Positions 7,695 to 15,343 of a DNA stretch of 27,106 nucleotides are shown here, piece after piece. Position numbers and translations under genes: made by a program. Each line of letters starts with the position of its first letter. Position 1 is the stretch's first letter. The DNA is taken from positions 1-27,106 of the forward strand of contig JAZUPD010000066.1 in the NCBI GenBank assembly GCA_045604985.1, read 5' to 3'. The notes below the pieces were generated by a model. That model worked only from the letters and a program-made list of their open reading frames with translations, made no database searches and was not told the origin of the DNA. Source of the DNA: SIG710 sp045604985. GTDB lineage: Bacteria; Bacillota; Clostridia; Oscillospirales; CAG-272.

Positions 7695-7880
7695 ATGGCA
7701 AAGTGCAGCATTTGCGGTAAGGGCGTTGTCTTCGGACATAACGTTTCTCACTCTAACCGTAAAACAAACAGAACTTGGAAGCCCAACATTCGTAAGGTTA
7801 AGGCTGTTGTAAACGGTACACACAAGACAGTTTGCGTATGTTCAAACTGCCTGCGTTCGGGTAAGGTTACCCGTGCATAA
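7695..7880 (+). CDS. rpmB: 50S ribosomal protein L28
   Basis: The 61-aa protein, starting MAKCSICGKGVVFGHNVSHSNRKTNRTWKPN, is a standard bacterial L28 of the large ribosomal subunit. It is the zinc-binding form, with CSIC near the N-terminus and CSNC near the C-terminus. The ATG at 7695 is chosen because AGGAGGTG ends 6 bases upstream; a GTG at 7686 in the same frame lies inside that ribosome binding site. It has its own promoter and is followed by a hairpin with a T-tract, so it is probably transcribed alone. Confidence 0.97.
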   Translation: MAKCSICGKGVVFGHNVSHSNRKTNRTWKPNIRKVKAVVNGTHKTVCVCSNCLRSGKVTRA

Positions 7881-7893
7881 GCGAATAGAAAAG

Positions 7894-7930
7894 ATATGGC
7901 AGCCCTTGAGGTGTGCCATATTTTTCTTTT
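7894..7930 (+). terminator. Terminator of rpmB
   Basis: The arms ATATGGCA (7894-7901) and TGCCATAT (7914-7921) pair perfectly and are followed by TTTTTCTTTT. The T-tract runs into the GGAG ribosome binding site of the next gene. Confidence 0.7.
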
Positions 7931-7939
7931 GGAGAAAAA

Positions 7940-8644
7940 ATGAAAATTGCAGTTTGTGACAGCCGTATTCCTATTTCGGCAATGAAAATGTTATATGGAT
8001 ATTGTGACAGGATCATTCTTCTGCCTCTTTTTTCTGCGCTTGCCGAGCCTGTTTCTGCCCATCCCGATATGCTTGTTTTCCCCTGCGAGGATGAAAAGAT
8101 AATTTTTACCCATGGAGCTTATCTTGATGAATGTTGCAAAGTATTTGATGGGACGGGATACGAGGTCTTTCCCATCGTCGAGAGGGCTTCGGAAAAATAT
8201 CCGCATGATATACTTCTAAATGCCGCACGCATAGGAAATTACATTTTCGGAAGAAAAGCGTGCGTTTCATCTTCTGTCGTGTACTATGCAGAAAAAAGCG
8301 GGATAAAGTTCGTTGACGTAAATCAGGGGTATGCAAAATGTTCCATATGCACTGTGACGGAAAATGCAATCATCAGCTCTGACCCATCCATCTTGAAGGC
8401 GACGAGTGATTTAAAACTCGATATCCTCGAAATATCTAAGGGTGGAGTTGGACTTCATGGATACGACGGTGGATTCATTGGAGGAGCAAGCGGATGTGAC
8501 GGAGAAAACGTTTTTTTCTGCGGAGATATCAAAAGGCATCCCGATGGGGAAAAAATAATTGAATTTTGCAACTTGCATGGCAGGAATGTCGTCTCCCTTT
8601 CCCGTGATGCACTTTACGATGTGGGAACGATATTTTTTTTATGA
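7940..8644 (+). CDS. Conserved GME-fold-type protein (DUF6873-like)
   Basis: The 234-aa product starts MKIAVCDSRIPISAMKMLYGYCD. I recognise it tentatively as the clostridial DUF6873 family, described as having the pentein fold of guanidine-modifying enzymes such as dimethylargininase. Suggestive segments are VDVNQGYAKCSICTVTENAIISSDPSI, GGFIGGASG and FFCGDIKRHPDGEKI. No function is established and I cannot point to a proven active site. A longer reading frame begins upstream at 7913, but ATG 7940 is preferred because TTGGAGAAAAA directly precedes it. It sits just after the rpmB terminator and is followed by a strong terminator. Confidence 0.65.
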   Translation: MKIAVCDSRIPISAMKMLYGYCDRIILLPLFSALAEPVSAHPDMLVFPCEDEKIIFTHGAYLDECCKVFDGTGYEVFPIVERASEKYPHDILLNAARIGNYIFGRKACVSSSVVYYAEKSGIKFVDVNQGYAKCSICTVTENAIISSDPSILKATSDLKLDILEISKGGVGLHGYDGGFIGGASGCDGENVFFCGDIKRHPDGEKIIEFCNLHGRNVVSLSRDALYDVGTIFFL

Positions 8645-8689
8645 ACGGGAGAAAAACCTACGAAGGAGTTTCTTGAATTTTATACAGAG

Positions 8690-8717
8690 AAAAAGCCGAG
8701 TTGCCTCGGCTTTTTCT
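8690..8717 (+). terminator. Rho-independent terminator
   Basis: AAAAAGCCGAG (8690-8700), loop TTGC and CTCGGCTTTTT (8705-8715) form a perfect 11-bp hairpin with T-tails on both strands. It ends the plus-strand gene at 7940 and could also serve minus-strand transcripts from the sipL side. Confidence 0.92.
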
Positions 8718-8915
8718 TACGTTGAGGGATGGTGAATAGGAAAATACCTGAAGTTTGTGAGGCTCTAACGCAGGCTGTTTTTGTTGACCTCTTAAAAAAG
8801 TCACAGTGCCAAGTGCTGTGATTGGTTTCCAAAGCTCACGAAAAGCATTTACCAAAGCTTAACTGATGCTTCGGTTCTAACCTTGACAAATTTCTGGTTG
8901 TTTTATATCCGCAAT
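8718..8915. other. Gene-free stretch with inverted repeats
   Basis: No credible protein gene is visible. The arms TCACAG (8801-8806) and CTGTGA (8816-8821) form a hairpin that on the minus strand is followed by CTTTTTTAAG, so it may terminate sipL transcripts. Further pairings include AAGCAT/ATGCTT and GTTGAGG (8721-8727) with CCTTGAC (8880-8886). A minus-strand promoter-like pair, TTGTTA (8924-8929), 16 bases, TATAAA (8902-8907), overlaps the sipL 3' end. A small structured RNA is possible but not shown. Confidence 0.4.
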
Positions 8916-10475
8916 TCAGCTTATAACAAGAAAATGCTTGCCTGAAAGAGGCTCTTTTGCGTTTTGCACGTTTAAGCCGTTAGCCTCGGCAAGTGACGAG
9001 AGGGAAATGCCGAATTTCTTTGCCACGTTCCAAAGGGTTTCGTTTTTTTCGGGATAATAGACCGTTATTCCGTATTGCACGTTTTTCGTCTTGTCGCCGA
9101 CCTTTATGCTGTCAGCAATTCTAACGCTTTCGTTCTTCATGACCACATAAGAAAGTGCAATATCGGCCTCAAGAGAAGCGTTCTTGTCCTTTGCACGGCA
9201 ACGAACGTCACGAATGGACGGATATACCGAAACCGCCCTTTTTTCCTCTGAGGGGATGATTCCAATATCAGCGGAGAATGGCACGATTGCTTCATGGGAG
9301 GCGTATTCTCCCCTTGTTCTGTAAATGATCTTTGCCTTCAGATTTCCGCAAATGGCAGTGCTTTCACCGTTTTGCTTTATTGGGTCCAGCTTTAGCGAGG
9401 TGATGCAGTCGATGATTTCATTTTGGTCATCATCCGCATCCTTTAGTCCAATATTTTCGCTTAGAGTGAGCTTTTCACAGCCGCTTTTGAACAGGGTTTC
9501 ATATTTAAAATCTCTGTAATACACATCAGAAGCATGCCTCGGTACAAATATATCGTGTGTGAGCATTGTTTTGTTGTTTTTTAACGAATCTATCTCAAGG
9601 ATCACATCTGTGTCGAGCAAATATTTGTCCCCGCCATCCGAAACCCTCATCTCGTTGCAATAGCACAAAACGGAATGGGTAGCATTTTCGTTGATTTCTG
9701 AGGGAAGCTCAACGCCGTGTGTGAAGGGAAGCTTTGTGCTAAAATGCAGAATTTCGCCTGTTTCCTTGTTTTCTGCAATGGTGTCGCTTATCACCTCACC
9801 CCGACAGTTCAGCATATTTCCATTCTGATTTGTGTCGGTAACATAGGCCCTTCCGCCGGAGCTGATATATCTGTATTGCTCGGTTCCACCTGTCAGCGGA
9901 ATTTCTTCGCTAAGCTCGATGACCTCACTCATACTGTGGTGAAAGCTTGTGTAATTTACCTCGCTTTCAAGCCTTTCGGCGTTTTTGGCGTTTGCGATTC
10001 CTATGCAAGGCTCGTCATAACCATATGCCTTTACGGTTGCTGAAAGACGGCATTTAACATTGACCTTTCTCTGAGCTGTTGCCCTTGCATTTACCGCATC
10101 TGCGGAAAAAAACGCAAATGCTTCGCCGCACGAGGCCCAATCTATCCACTCGGGAACTTCCGGCGTGACCTCGATGCTGAAATCCTCACCAAGAGGAACA
10201 GAGGTAAGTTCTCCGTTTTCCGCACAGTAGATAAGCTCATAGTCCATCCTTCCCGAAAACTCTATTGAGTTTCCTATGTATCTGGATATGGGCGATATCT
10301 TGTGCCTTATTCCCAGTATCTTTCTAAGTTCCGGAAGATAATCGGGAAGGGTATAGTCCGAGGAAAGCTCGGTAGATATGTTTTTCTCAAAAAAGAGGCA
10401 TTTTACCCGCTGGTTTTCGGGGGTGAAAGTAAATTCCATCGGTGTTGTGGGCGTGCTTATGCTTTTGTTTTCCAT
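8916..10475 (-). CDS. sipL: SipL-like spore morphogenesis protein (DUF3794 and LysM)
   Basis: SipL works with the ATPase SpoIVA at the forespore surface to attach and encase the spore coat in Clostridia. The 519-aa length is close to the C. difficile protein. The N-terminus (about residues 25-150, LFFEKNISTELSSDYTLPDYLPELRKILG) and the middle show the repeated beta-rich DUF3794/SPOCS pattern. The last 50 residues are a LysM domain, GITVYYPEKNETLWNVAKKFGISLSSLAEANGL. LysM in SipL is the part that binds SpoIVA. ATG is preceded by AGGAGGAGATATTTA. It is divergent from the lipid kinase gene. In other Clostridia this gene is under SigE, but I cannot assign a SigE promoter here with confidence. A paralogous DUF3794-LysM spore protein is the alternative. 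Confidence 0.8.
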   Translation of the reverse strand: MENKSISTPTTPMEFTFTPENQRVKCLFFEKNISTELSSDYTLPDYLPELRKILGIRHKISPISRYIGNSIEFSGRMDYELIYCAENGELTSVPLGEDFSIEVTPEVPEWIDWASCGEAFAFFSADAVNARATAQRKVNVKCRLSATVKAYGYDEPCIGIANAKNAERLESEVNYTSFHHSMSEVIELSEEIPLTGGTEQYRYISSGGRAYVTDTNQNGNMLNCRGEVISDTIAENKETGEILHFSTKLPFTHGVELPSEINENATHSVLCYCNEMRVSDGGDKYLLDTDVILEIDSLKNNKTMLTHDIFVPRHASDVYYRDFKYETLFKSGCEKLTLSENIGLKDADDDQNEIIDCITSLKLDPIKQNGESTAICGNLKAKIIYRTRGEYASHEAIVPFSADIGIIPSEEKRAVSVYPSIRDVRCRAKDKNASLEADIALSYVVMKNESVRIADSIKVGDKTKNVQYGITVYYPEKNETLWNVAKKFGISLSSLAEANGLNVQNAKEPLSGKHFLVIS

Positions 10476-10545
10476 TAAATATCTCCTCCTGTATTCTTTT
10501 TCACTAAAATCTATGCTGAATTTTTAATTCTCATTACAAAAAATA

Positions 10546-10574
10546 TTGCTTTTTTTGGCTCGCTGTGATATAAT
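10546..10574 (+). promoter_or_regulatory. Promoter of the lipid kinase/phosphodiesterase pair
   Basis: TTGCTT (10546-10551), a 17-base spacer and a perfect TATAAT (10569-10574) lie about 50 bases before the start at 10627. Confidence 0.65.
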
Positions 10575-10626
10575 TATAAGGTATTGGCACGAATTTAAAA
10601 AACTTGAGCAAAATCGGGAGTGTCGA

Positions 10627-11598
10627 ATGAAACATATATTTATAATCAATCCAGCAGCGGGCAGAGGTGATTCTCTTGAACGGCTTGAAGGCAATATAAG
10701 ACTTGCTTTTGAAAAATGCGGTAAAGAAAAGGAATACGAGATATATTACTCTGCCTCTGTGGGCGATGCGGAGAGATATGTCAAAGAAAGATGCGCAACT
10801 GAGAGCTATGAGCCCATGCGCTTCTACGCCTGCGGTGGTGACGGAACTGTAAACGAGGTCTTTGTCGGCACTATTGGTGCAGACAACGCTGAGGTTGCGA
10901 TTATTCCAATCGGAACGGGCAACGATTTTATAAAAAACTTCGGCAGTGCTGAGATATTCATGGACATATCTGCTCAGATAGAGGGGGAGACGATCCTGCT
11001 TGACGGTGTGCGTGTAAACGACCGATATTCGGTAAATATTGCGAATATGGGCTTCGACTGCTCGGTGGTGGAAAGAGTTAAGAGAATAAAGCGCAGACCC
11101 ATGATGCCATCGAAGCTTGCCTATATTGCGGGAGTTGCCATCGAATTTGTTAAAATGCCCGGAGTAAAGCTGAAAAGCTTTAAAGTTGACGGCAAGCAAC
11201 TCTGTGAGGACGATCTTCTTCTTTGTGCATTTGCAAACGGCGGATTTTACGGTGGCGGATTTTATTGTGCACCTCTTGCAAAGACAGACGATGGAATTAT
11301 TGATCTCTGCTTTGTCAGACGTATTTCCCGCTTTCAGTTTGCAATGATGATAAGCCAATATAAAAATGGTACATATCTCGAAAGCAAGCGAATAATGAAA
11401 TATGCCGAATATCACAAATGCAAGAGTGCAAGCATAGACTTTGATGAAGAACAGAGCGTTTGTATTGACGGCGAGATAATGAAAATGAGCCGTCTTGAAA
11501 TTGAGATATGCCCAAAAATATTCAGGCTTTCTTTGCCGTGCGGTGCGGCGAAGGGTGCTACGGAGGAAAAAGAACTTGAAAATATTGGTGCTCTCTGA
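10627..11598 (+). CDS. Diacylglycerol kinase-family lipid kinase (YegS/DagK type)
   Basis: The family phosphorylates lipid substrates such as diacylglycerol or other membrane alcohols with ATP at the cytoplasmic side of the membrane. The 323-aa product starts MKHIFIINPAAGRGD. It has the ATP-binding GGDGTVNEVFVG (GGDGT at residues 70-74) followed by IPIGTGNDFIKN, the two hallmarks of the DAGK catalytic domain. The C-terminal beta-sandwich half (LLLCAFANGGFYGGGFYCAPLAKTDDGIIDLCFVR) is intact. The start is chosen at the ATG preceded by GGGAGTGTCGA; earlier in-frame codons have no such site. Its 3' end overlaps the phosphodiesterase gene by 23 bases, which implies translational coupling. The exact lipid substrate cannot be read from the sequence. 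Confidence 0.88.
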   Translation: MKHIFIINPAAGRGDSLERLEGNIRLAFEKCGKEKEYEIYYSASVGDAERYVKERCATESYEPMRFYACGGDGTVNEVFVGTIGADNAEVAIIPIGTGNDFIKNFGSAEIFMDISAQIEGETILLDGVRVNDRYSVNIANMGFDCSVVERVKRIKRRPMMPSKLAYIAGVAIEFVKMPGVKLKSFKVDGKQLCEDDLLLCAFANGGFYGGGFYCAPLAKTDDGIIDLCFVRRISRFQFAMMISQYKNGTYLESKRIMKYAEYHKCKSASIDFDEEQSVCIDGEIMKMSRLEIEICPKIFRLSLPCGAAKGATEEKELENIGAL

Positions 11599-12109
11599 TT
11601 CACACGGAAGAAGTGATCTGCTTTCGAGAGCTGTTGAGCTTAACCGTGATGCGGATGTGCTTCTTCATCTTGGAGACGGCTATAGAGACGTTGAATATTC
11701 GGGATTTCCCGAAGAAAAGTGCTTTTTCGTCAGAGGTAACGGCGAGGATTGGCTGACCTTGGCAGGTAATGATATTCCGAGAGAGCGTTTGATGGATATT
11801 GAGGGCATCAAGGTGCTAATGCTCCACGGACACAAGCCCTATAATGTGAAATATCCTGCAGATTTTGAGAGAATGATCGCATATGCGGCAGAAAAGGATG
11901 CGGATATATTGCTTTTCGGCCATACTCACGGAAAATATAATAAAACTTTTACAGAAGGAACGCTCGTTTGCGGAAAAACTCTTGCCAAAAATATAACCGT
12001 ATTTAATCCTGGAAGCATAGGCGAGCCAAGATATGAGTTGAGCAGCTTCGGTGTTCTTACTATAAGAGACGGGGTGCCGTTGCTGAGCCATGGTGAGATA
12101 GATCGCTGA
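11576..12109 (+). CDS. YfcE-type metallophosphodiesterase
   Basis: The 177-aa product is a small calcineurin-like metallophosphoesterase of the YfcE/MJ0936 group. Metal-binding motifs are visible in order: DSHG (residues 8-11), GDGYRD, the GN in RGNGEDW, LMLHGHK and FGHTHGKY, then NPGSIGEPRY. Such enzymes hydrolyse phosphodiesters in vitro, and the natural substrate is mostly unknown. No ATG fits. A TTG at 11576 is chosen because CGGAGG lies about 10 bases upstream and the protein then begins exactly at the family start (MKILVLSDSHG). It overlaps the lipid kinase gene by 23 bases, so the two genes are co-transcribed. Confidence 0.88.
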   Translation: MKILVLSDSHGRSDLLSRAVELNRDADVLLHLGDGYRDVEYSGFPEEKCFFVRGNGEDWLTLAGNDIPRERLMDIEGIKVLMLHGHKPYNVKYPADFERMIAYAAEKDADILLFGHTHGKYNKTFTEGTLVCGKTLAKNITVFNPGSIGEPRYELSSFGVLTIRDGVPLLSHGEIDR

Positions 12110-12265
12110 ATATGTAATAGGGATAAATTATTTCGTTGATGTTTACATGATACCTGCAAAGATATACCTCAGTTTTAATCTTAAAAACTTATTCAGCGGG
12201 GATATCATGGATGAGAATATGTGGATAAAATTGTAGTTTAGATACTCGACAAAATCATATAAAAA

Positions 12266-12291
12266 ACCGCCGCAGGTAAGCCTGCGACGGT
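12266..12291 (-). terminator. Terminator of spoVG
   Basis: The arms ACCG-C-CGCAGG (12266-12276) and CCTGCG-A-CGGT (12281-12291) form a 10-bp stem with one mismatch and a TAAG loop. On the minus strand it is followed by TTTTTTATATG. The 150 bases between it and the phosphodiesterase stop hold nothing I can assign. Confidence 0.85.
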
Positions 12292-12318
12292 AAAGAAGAA
12301 AAATTATGAAGAAACTTA

Positions 12319-12633
12319 TCAGAGAGCTTCGGTGGTCTCCTCTGCAGTTTCGTTTTCGCCCTCGTAAAGCTCAGCCTCATTGAGTGCCTTTTCATAGGCA
12401 TCGAGAACAGAGGATTCAAGCTTAGTTCTGAATGTGGCATTGATCGGGTGAACGATGTCGCGGTATGTCTCGTCGGGATTCTTACGGCTGGGCATCACGA
12501 TAAAGAGCTTTTCTCTTGCGTTGATGACCTTGATATCGTGAAGTGCAAGCTCGTGATCAAAGGTGACGGAAACGATAGCCTTCATCGGACCGTCATCAAA
12601 CAGTTTTCTTACTTTTACATCGGTGATTTCCAT
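12319..12633 (-). CDS. spoVG: Sporulation and division regulator SpoVG
   Basis: SpoVG is a small nucleic-acid-binding regulator that in Bacillus affects septum formation during sporulation. The 104-aa protein, MEITDVKVRKLFDDGPMKAIVSVTFDHELALHDIKVI to VMPSRKNPDETYRDIVHPIN, matches the family closely over its first 85 residues. The last 20 are a Glu/Thr-rich acidic tail, which varies in the family. ATG is preceded by ATAGGAGGTATAAAA. It is transcribed alone, divergent from murC, with its own terminator. Confidence 0.97.
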   Translation of the reverse strand: MEITDVKVRKLFDDGPMKAIVSVTFDHELALHDIKVINAREKLFIVMPSRKNPDETYRDIVHPINATFRTKLESSVLDAYEKALNEAELYEGENETAEETTEAL

Positions 12634-12695
12634 TTTTTATACCTCCTATGGATAACCAAATTTGTCGCATTGTTATTTTTACCAATCACAGTATT

Positions 12696-12726
12696 ATTAT
12701 ATAGTTATATTTTGACACTTATTCAA
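12696..12726 (-). promoter_or_regulatory. Weak promoter candidate of spoVG
   Basis: On the minus strand TATAAT (12696-12701) is preceded at 19 bases by TTGAAT (12721-12726). The spacer is long. In Bacillus spoVG uses SigH, and I see no clear SigH site here. Confidence 0.4.
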
Positions 12727-12740
12727 ATAGAATTTAACTT
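12712..12740 (+). promoter_or_regulatory. Weak promoter candidate of the murC operon
   Basis: A perfect TTGACA (12712-12717) is followed after 17 bases by TAACTT (12735-12740), a poor minus-10. It overlaps the spoVG minus-35 on the other strand. Confidence 0.3.
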
Positions 12741-12827
12741 TTTTGTGAATAAATAGAATTTTGTGTTATGGCTTTGTGAAGAAATCGACACAAAGACCGA
12801 AAACACGAGAAATGAGAGGCAAATGAT

Positions 12828-14243
12828 ATGTCTGTATGCAATACACATCTTGGTTATGAGAGAATAAATGATGCTCTTAAAGGATGTAAAAGCGTTTTCT
12901 TTATAGGTGCCGGCGGAATAAATATGTCTTCTCTTGCCATCATAACAAAGCAGAGAGGCTTTAAGGTAGGCGGTTCGGACAGAACGAGAACGGCACTTAC
13001 AGAGCGACTTGAGACTTGCGGCATTGAGATGCATTATGAGCATGATGAGGCAAATCTGGATGGCTATGATGCGGTGGTATATACCGTTGCTATCTCTCCG
13101 AAAAACCCCGAATACGTGAGGGCGCAAAGAGACGGACTTCTTTGCATTTCGAGAGCAGATTATCTCGGATATGTTATGACGGGATATAAAAACAGAGTTG
13201 GCGTTTGCGGAATGCACGGAAAGAGCAGTTGTACCTCCATGTGCGCACAGCTTTTTATGGATGCGGAGAAAGATCCGACCGTGCTTTCGGGTGCAGAGCT
13301 TGCGTCGATGGGCGGTGCATTCAGAATAGGCGGGAATGAATTTTTCATCTTTGAGGCTTGCGAATATATGGACTCATTCCTAGATTTCAACCCTACCATA
13401 GCAGTCATTCTCAATATAGAAATGGATCACGTCGATTATTTCCACAGCATGGAGCAGATACGGGAGTCATTTTTTCAATTTGCTTCACTGACAGGTGAGG
13501 ATGGTTATGCGGTTTTCAATGCGGATGACGGCGATATTCTCCTTATCATGAATGATTATAAAGGACATAAGGTGTCCTTCGGAGTCCTATCGGATGCGGA
13601 TTTTACCGCAAAGAATATAAAATACATAAAGGGCAGACCGGATTTTGATATTTTTCATAATGGGGAATTTTACTGCCATATTTCGCTGTCTGTTACGGGA
13701 GAGCATAACGTTTATAATGCCCTTGCGGCAACAGCGGCGGCATATACCTGTGGCATTTGTGGCGATAAGGCAAGTCTCGGACTTGCAAATTACAAGGGTG
13801 CTTGCCGCAGAATGGAATATAAGGGAAAGCTTTGCGGAGCGGATGTTTATGATGATTACGGACACCATCCAACAGAGGTCAAGACTACCCTTGACGGCGT
13901 CAGCCGCATGGGATATGAAAGGCTCTGGTGCGTTTTTCAGTCTCATACCTATTCAAGAACGAGCGAGCTTTTTGATGAGTTCGTTCACTCCTTTGATAGC
14001 GCAGACAGAGTCATTTTTGCGGATATTTATGCAGCAAGAGAGACGGACACCAGAGGAATGAGCGGTGCTGTGCTTGCTTCGGCACTTGGCAAAAAGGCAG
14101 AATATGTTGGCGGCAACCGTGAGATCTCAGCGCATCTTAAAAAGGAACTCAAAAAAGGGGATGTACTTATCGTAATGGGTGCCGGGGATATTTATAAGCT
14201 CTACGACGAGCTGAAAATTGAAAAAGGAGAGGCGTCGAAATGA
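12828..14243 (+). CDS. murC: UDP-N-acetylmuramate--L-alanine ligase
   Basis: MurC adds the first amino acid to UDP-MurNAc in peptidoglycan precursor synthesis, in the cytoplasm. The 471-aa length is normal. The N-terminal Rossmann loop is FFIGAGGINMSSLA (residues 24-37). The ATP-binding P-loop is CGMHGKSSCTSM (about 127-138), a variant of the usual GTHGKTTT. The central EACEYMDSFLDFNPTIAVILNIEMDHVDYF and the C-terminal YDDYGHHPTEV are family hallmarks. The ribosome binding site is AGAGGCAAATGAT. It overlaps the next gene by the sequence ATGA. It starts a five-kilobase plus-strand run that includes a regulator, a methyltransferase and hslO. Mpl is a related alternative, but the length and context favour MurC. 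Confidence 0.92.
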   Translation: MSVCNTHLGYERINDALKGCKSVFFIGAGGINMSSLAIITKQRGFKVGGSDRTRTALTERLETCGIEMHYEHDEANLDGYDAVVYTVAISPKNPEYVRAQRDGLLCISRADYLGYVMTGYKNRVGVCGMHGKSSCTSMCAQLFMDAEKDPTVLSGAELASMGGAFRIGGNEFFIFEACEYMDSFLDFNPTIAVILNIEMDHVDYFHSMEQIRESFFQFASLTGEDGYAVFNADDGDILLIMNDYKGHKVSFGVLSDADFTAKNIKYIKGRPDFDIFHNGEFYCHISLSVTGEHNVYNALAATAAAYTCGICGDKASLGLANYKGACRRMEYKGKLCGADVYDDYGHHPTEVKTTLDGVSRMGYERLWCVFQSHTYSRTSELFDEFVHSFDSADRVIFADIYAARETDTRGMSGAVLASALGKKAEYVGGNREISAHLKKELKKGDVLIVMGAGDIYKLYDELKIEKGEASK

Positions 14244-14542
14244 AAGATCCGAGCAAATTCAAGGACGAAAATCTCGATATGCTTTTTGAAGGTATAATGA
14301 AGCTCCGTACTCTTGATGAATGTTATGATTTTTTTGAAGACCTTTGCACTATTCCCGAGCTTTGCGAAATGTCAAGGCGAATGGTGGCGGCAAGGATGCT
14401 CCGTGAGAACAGAGTTTATTCCGATATAGCAAGGCTGACGGGGCTGAGTACGGCAACTATCAGCCGAGTAAACCGCTCGCTCAGATACGGAAATGACGGC
14501 TATTCGATGGTGCTGGACAGACTTGAGGAGGATGAAAAATGA
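14240..14542 (+). CDS. YerC/YecD-family TrpR-like regulator
   Basis: The 100-aa protein belongs to the TrpR-fold family called YerC/YecD in Firmicutes. It starts MKDPSKFKDENLDMLFEGIMKLRTLDECYDFFEDLCTIPEL. The helix-turn-helix is ENRVYSDIARLTGLSTATISRVNRSLRYG (about residues 57-85). It is a DNA-binding protein of unknown target in most species, and has no visible tryptophan-pathway genes nearby. It overlaps murC and the following methyltransferase by ATGA at each end, so translation of all three is coupled. Confidence 0.92.
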   Translation: MKDPSKFKDENLDMLFEGIMKLRTLDECYDFFEDLCTIPELCEMSRRMVAARMLRENRVYSDIARLTGLSTATISRVNRSLRYGNDGYSMVLDRLEEDEK

Positions 14543-15327
14543 CCGAGGGATATGAAATAATTGCCGAGGTTTATGATAAGCTCAACCGTGATATAGATTA
14601 TTGTGCATGGGCTGATTTCGTTGAAAAGGCATTTGAAAAATATTTACCAAGGAAGCCTGAGCTTGTTCTTGACCTTGCCTGCGGAACTGGCAGTATGACG
14701 GCAGAACTTGCCGGTAGGGGATATGATATGATTGGAGTTGACGGCTCGGAACAGATGCTCTCGATAGCATCGGAAAGAGCTTATGTCAATTTAGGTGAAG
14801 AAAATGAATATCGACTTCCCATTCTCTATCTTCTTCAGGATATGCGAGCTTTTGAGCTTTACGGCACTGTCGGTGCCGTTGTTTGCTGTCTTGACAGTAT
14901 AAATTATCTTACGGAGGAGGGAGATCTCGAAAAATGTTTTTTCACCGTGCATAATTATCTTGACCCAAACGGAATTTTTCTTTTTGATGTAAATACTCCC
15001 TATAAATTCCGCAATATATATGGTGATAACGCTTATATACTCGAAGATGAGATGGACGGCAACGCAGTATTTTGCGGCTGGCAGAATTATTTTGATGAAA
15101 AGCGCGGCATATGCGATTTTTATCTGACACTTTTCTCTGAGGGAGAGGACGGAAAATATCTGCGCCGAGAGGAGCATCAGAGAGAGAAGATGTATTCTCT
15201 TGAAAATATAAAAAACACTCTTTCCCAGTGCGGATTTGAATTTCTCGGTGTTTTTTCGGATTATAATTTCGGTGAGATAAAGGAAAATGACGAGCGGTGG
15301 TATATCGCTGCGAGAGCAAAAAAATAA
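14539..15327 (+). CDS. Class I SAM-dependent methyltransferase
   Basis: The 262-aa protein has the Rossmann SAM-binding motif VLDLACGTGSMTAELA (about residues 43-58), acidic motif II at MIGVDGSEQML, and VVCCLDSINYLT as motif IV. A C-terminal beta-rich region (FCGWQNYFDEKRGICDFYLTLF) resembles the YqeM-like group of small-molecule methyltransferases found in Firmicutes. The substrate is not known. It starts inside the stop of the YerC-like gene (ATGA) with GAGGAGGATGAAAA as ribosome binding site, and is followed after 16 bases by hslO. Confidence 0.85.
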   Translation: MTEGYEIIAEVYDKLNRDIDYCAWADFVEKAFEKYLPRKPELVLDLACGTGSMTAELAGRGYDMIGVDGSEQMLSIASERAYVNLGEENEYRLPILYLLQDMRAFELYGTVGAVVCCLDSINYLTEEGDLEKCFFTVHNYLDPNGIFLFDVNTPYKFRNIYGDNAYILEDEMDGNAVFCGWQNYFDEKRGICDFYLTLFSEGEDGKYLRREEHQREKMYSLENIKNTLSQCGFEFLGVFSDYNFGEIKENDERWYIAARAKK

Positions 15328-15343
15328 TAAGGAAGTATTTTAA

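Noticed and set aside
8658..8855. 65-codon minus-strand open frame in the sipL-downstream stretch
   Set aside because: It reads through the terminator hairpin and has no family features or convincing start.
10534..11415. Long minus-strand open frame (293 codons) opposite the lipid kinase gene
   Set aside because: Low-complexity translation with no motif, no ribosome binding site, and fully antisense to a well-supported gene.
12200..12240. Tiny open frame MDENMWIKL between the phosphodiesterase and spoVG
   Set aside because: Too short, with no good ribosome binding site or other support.
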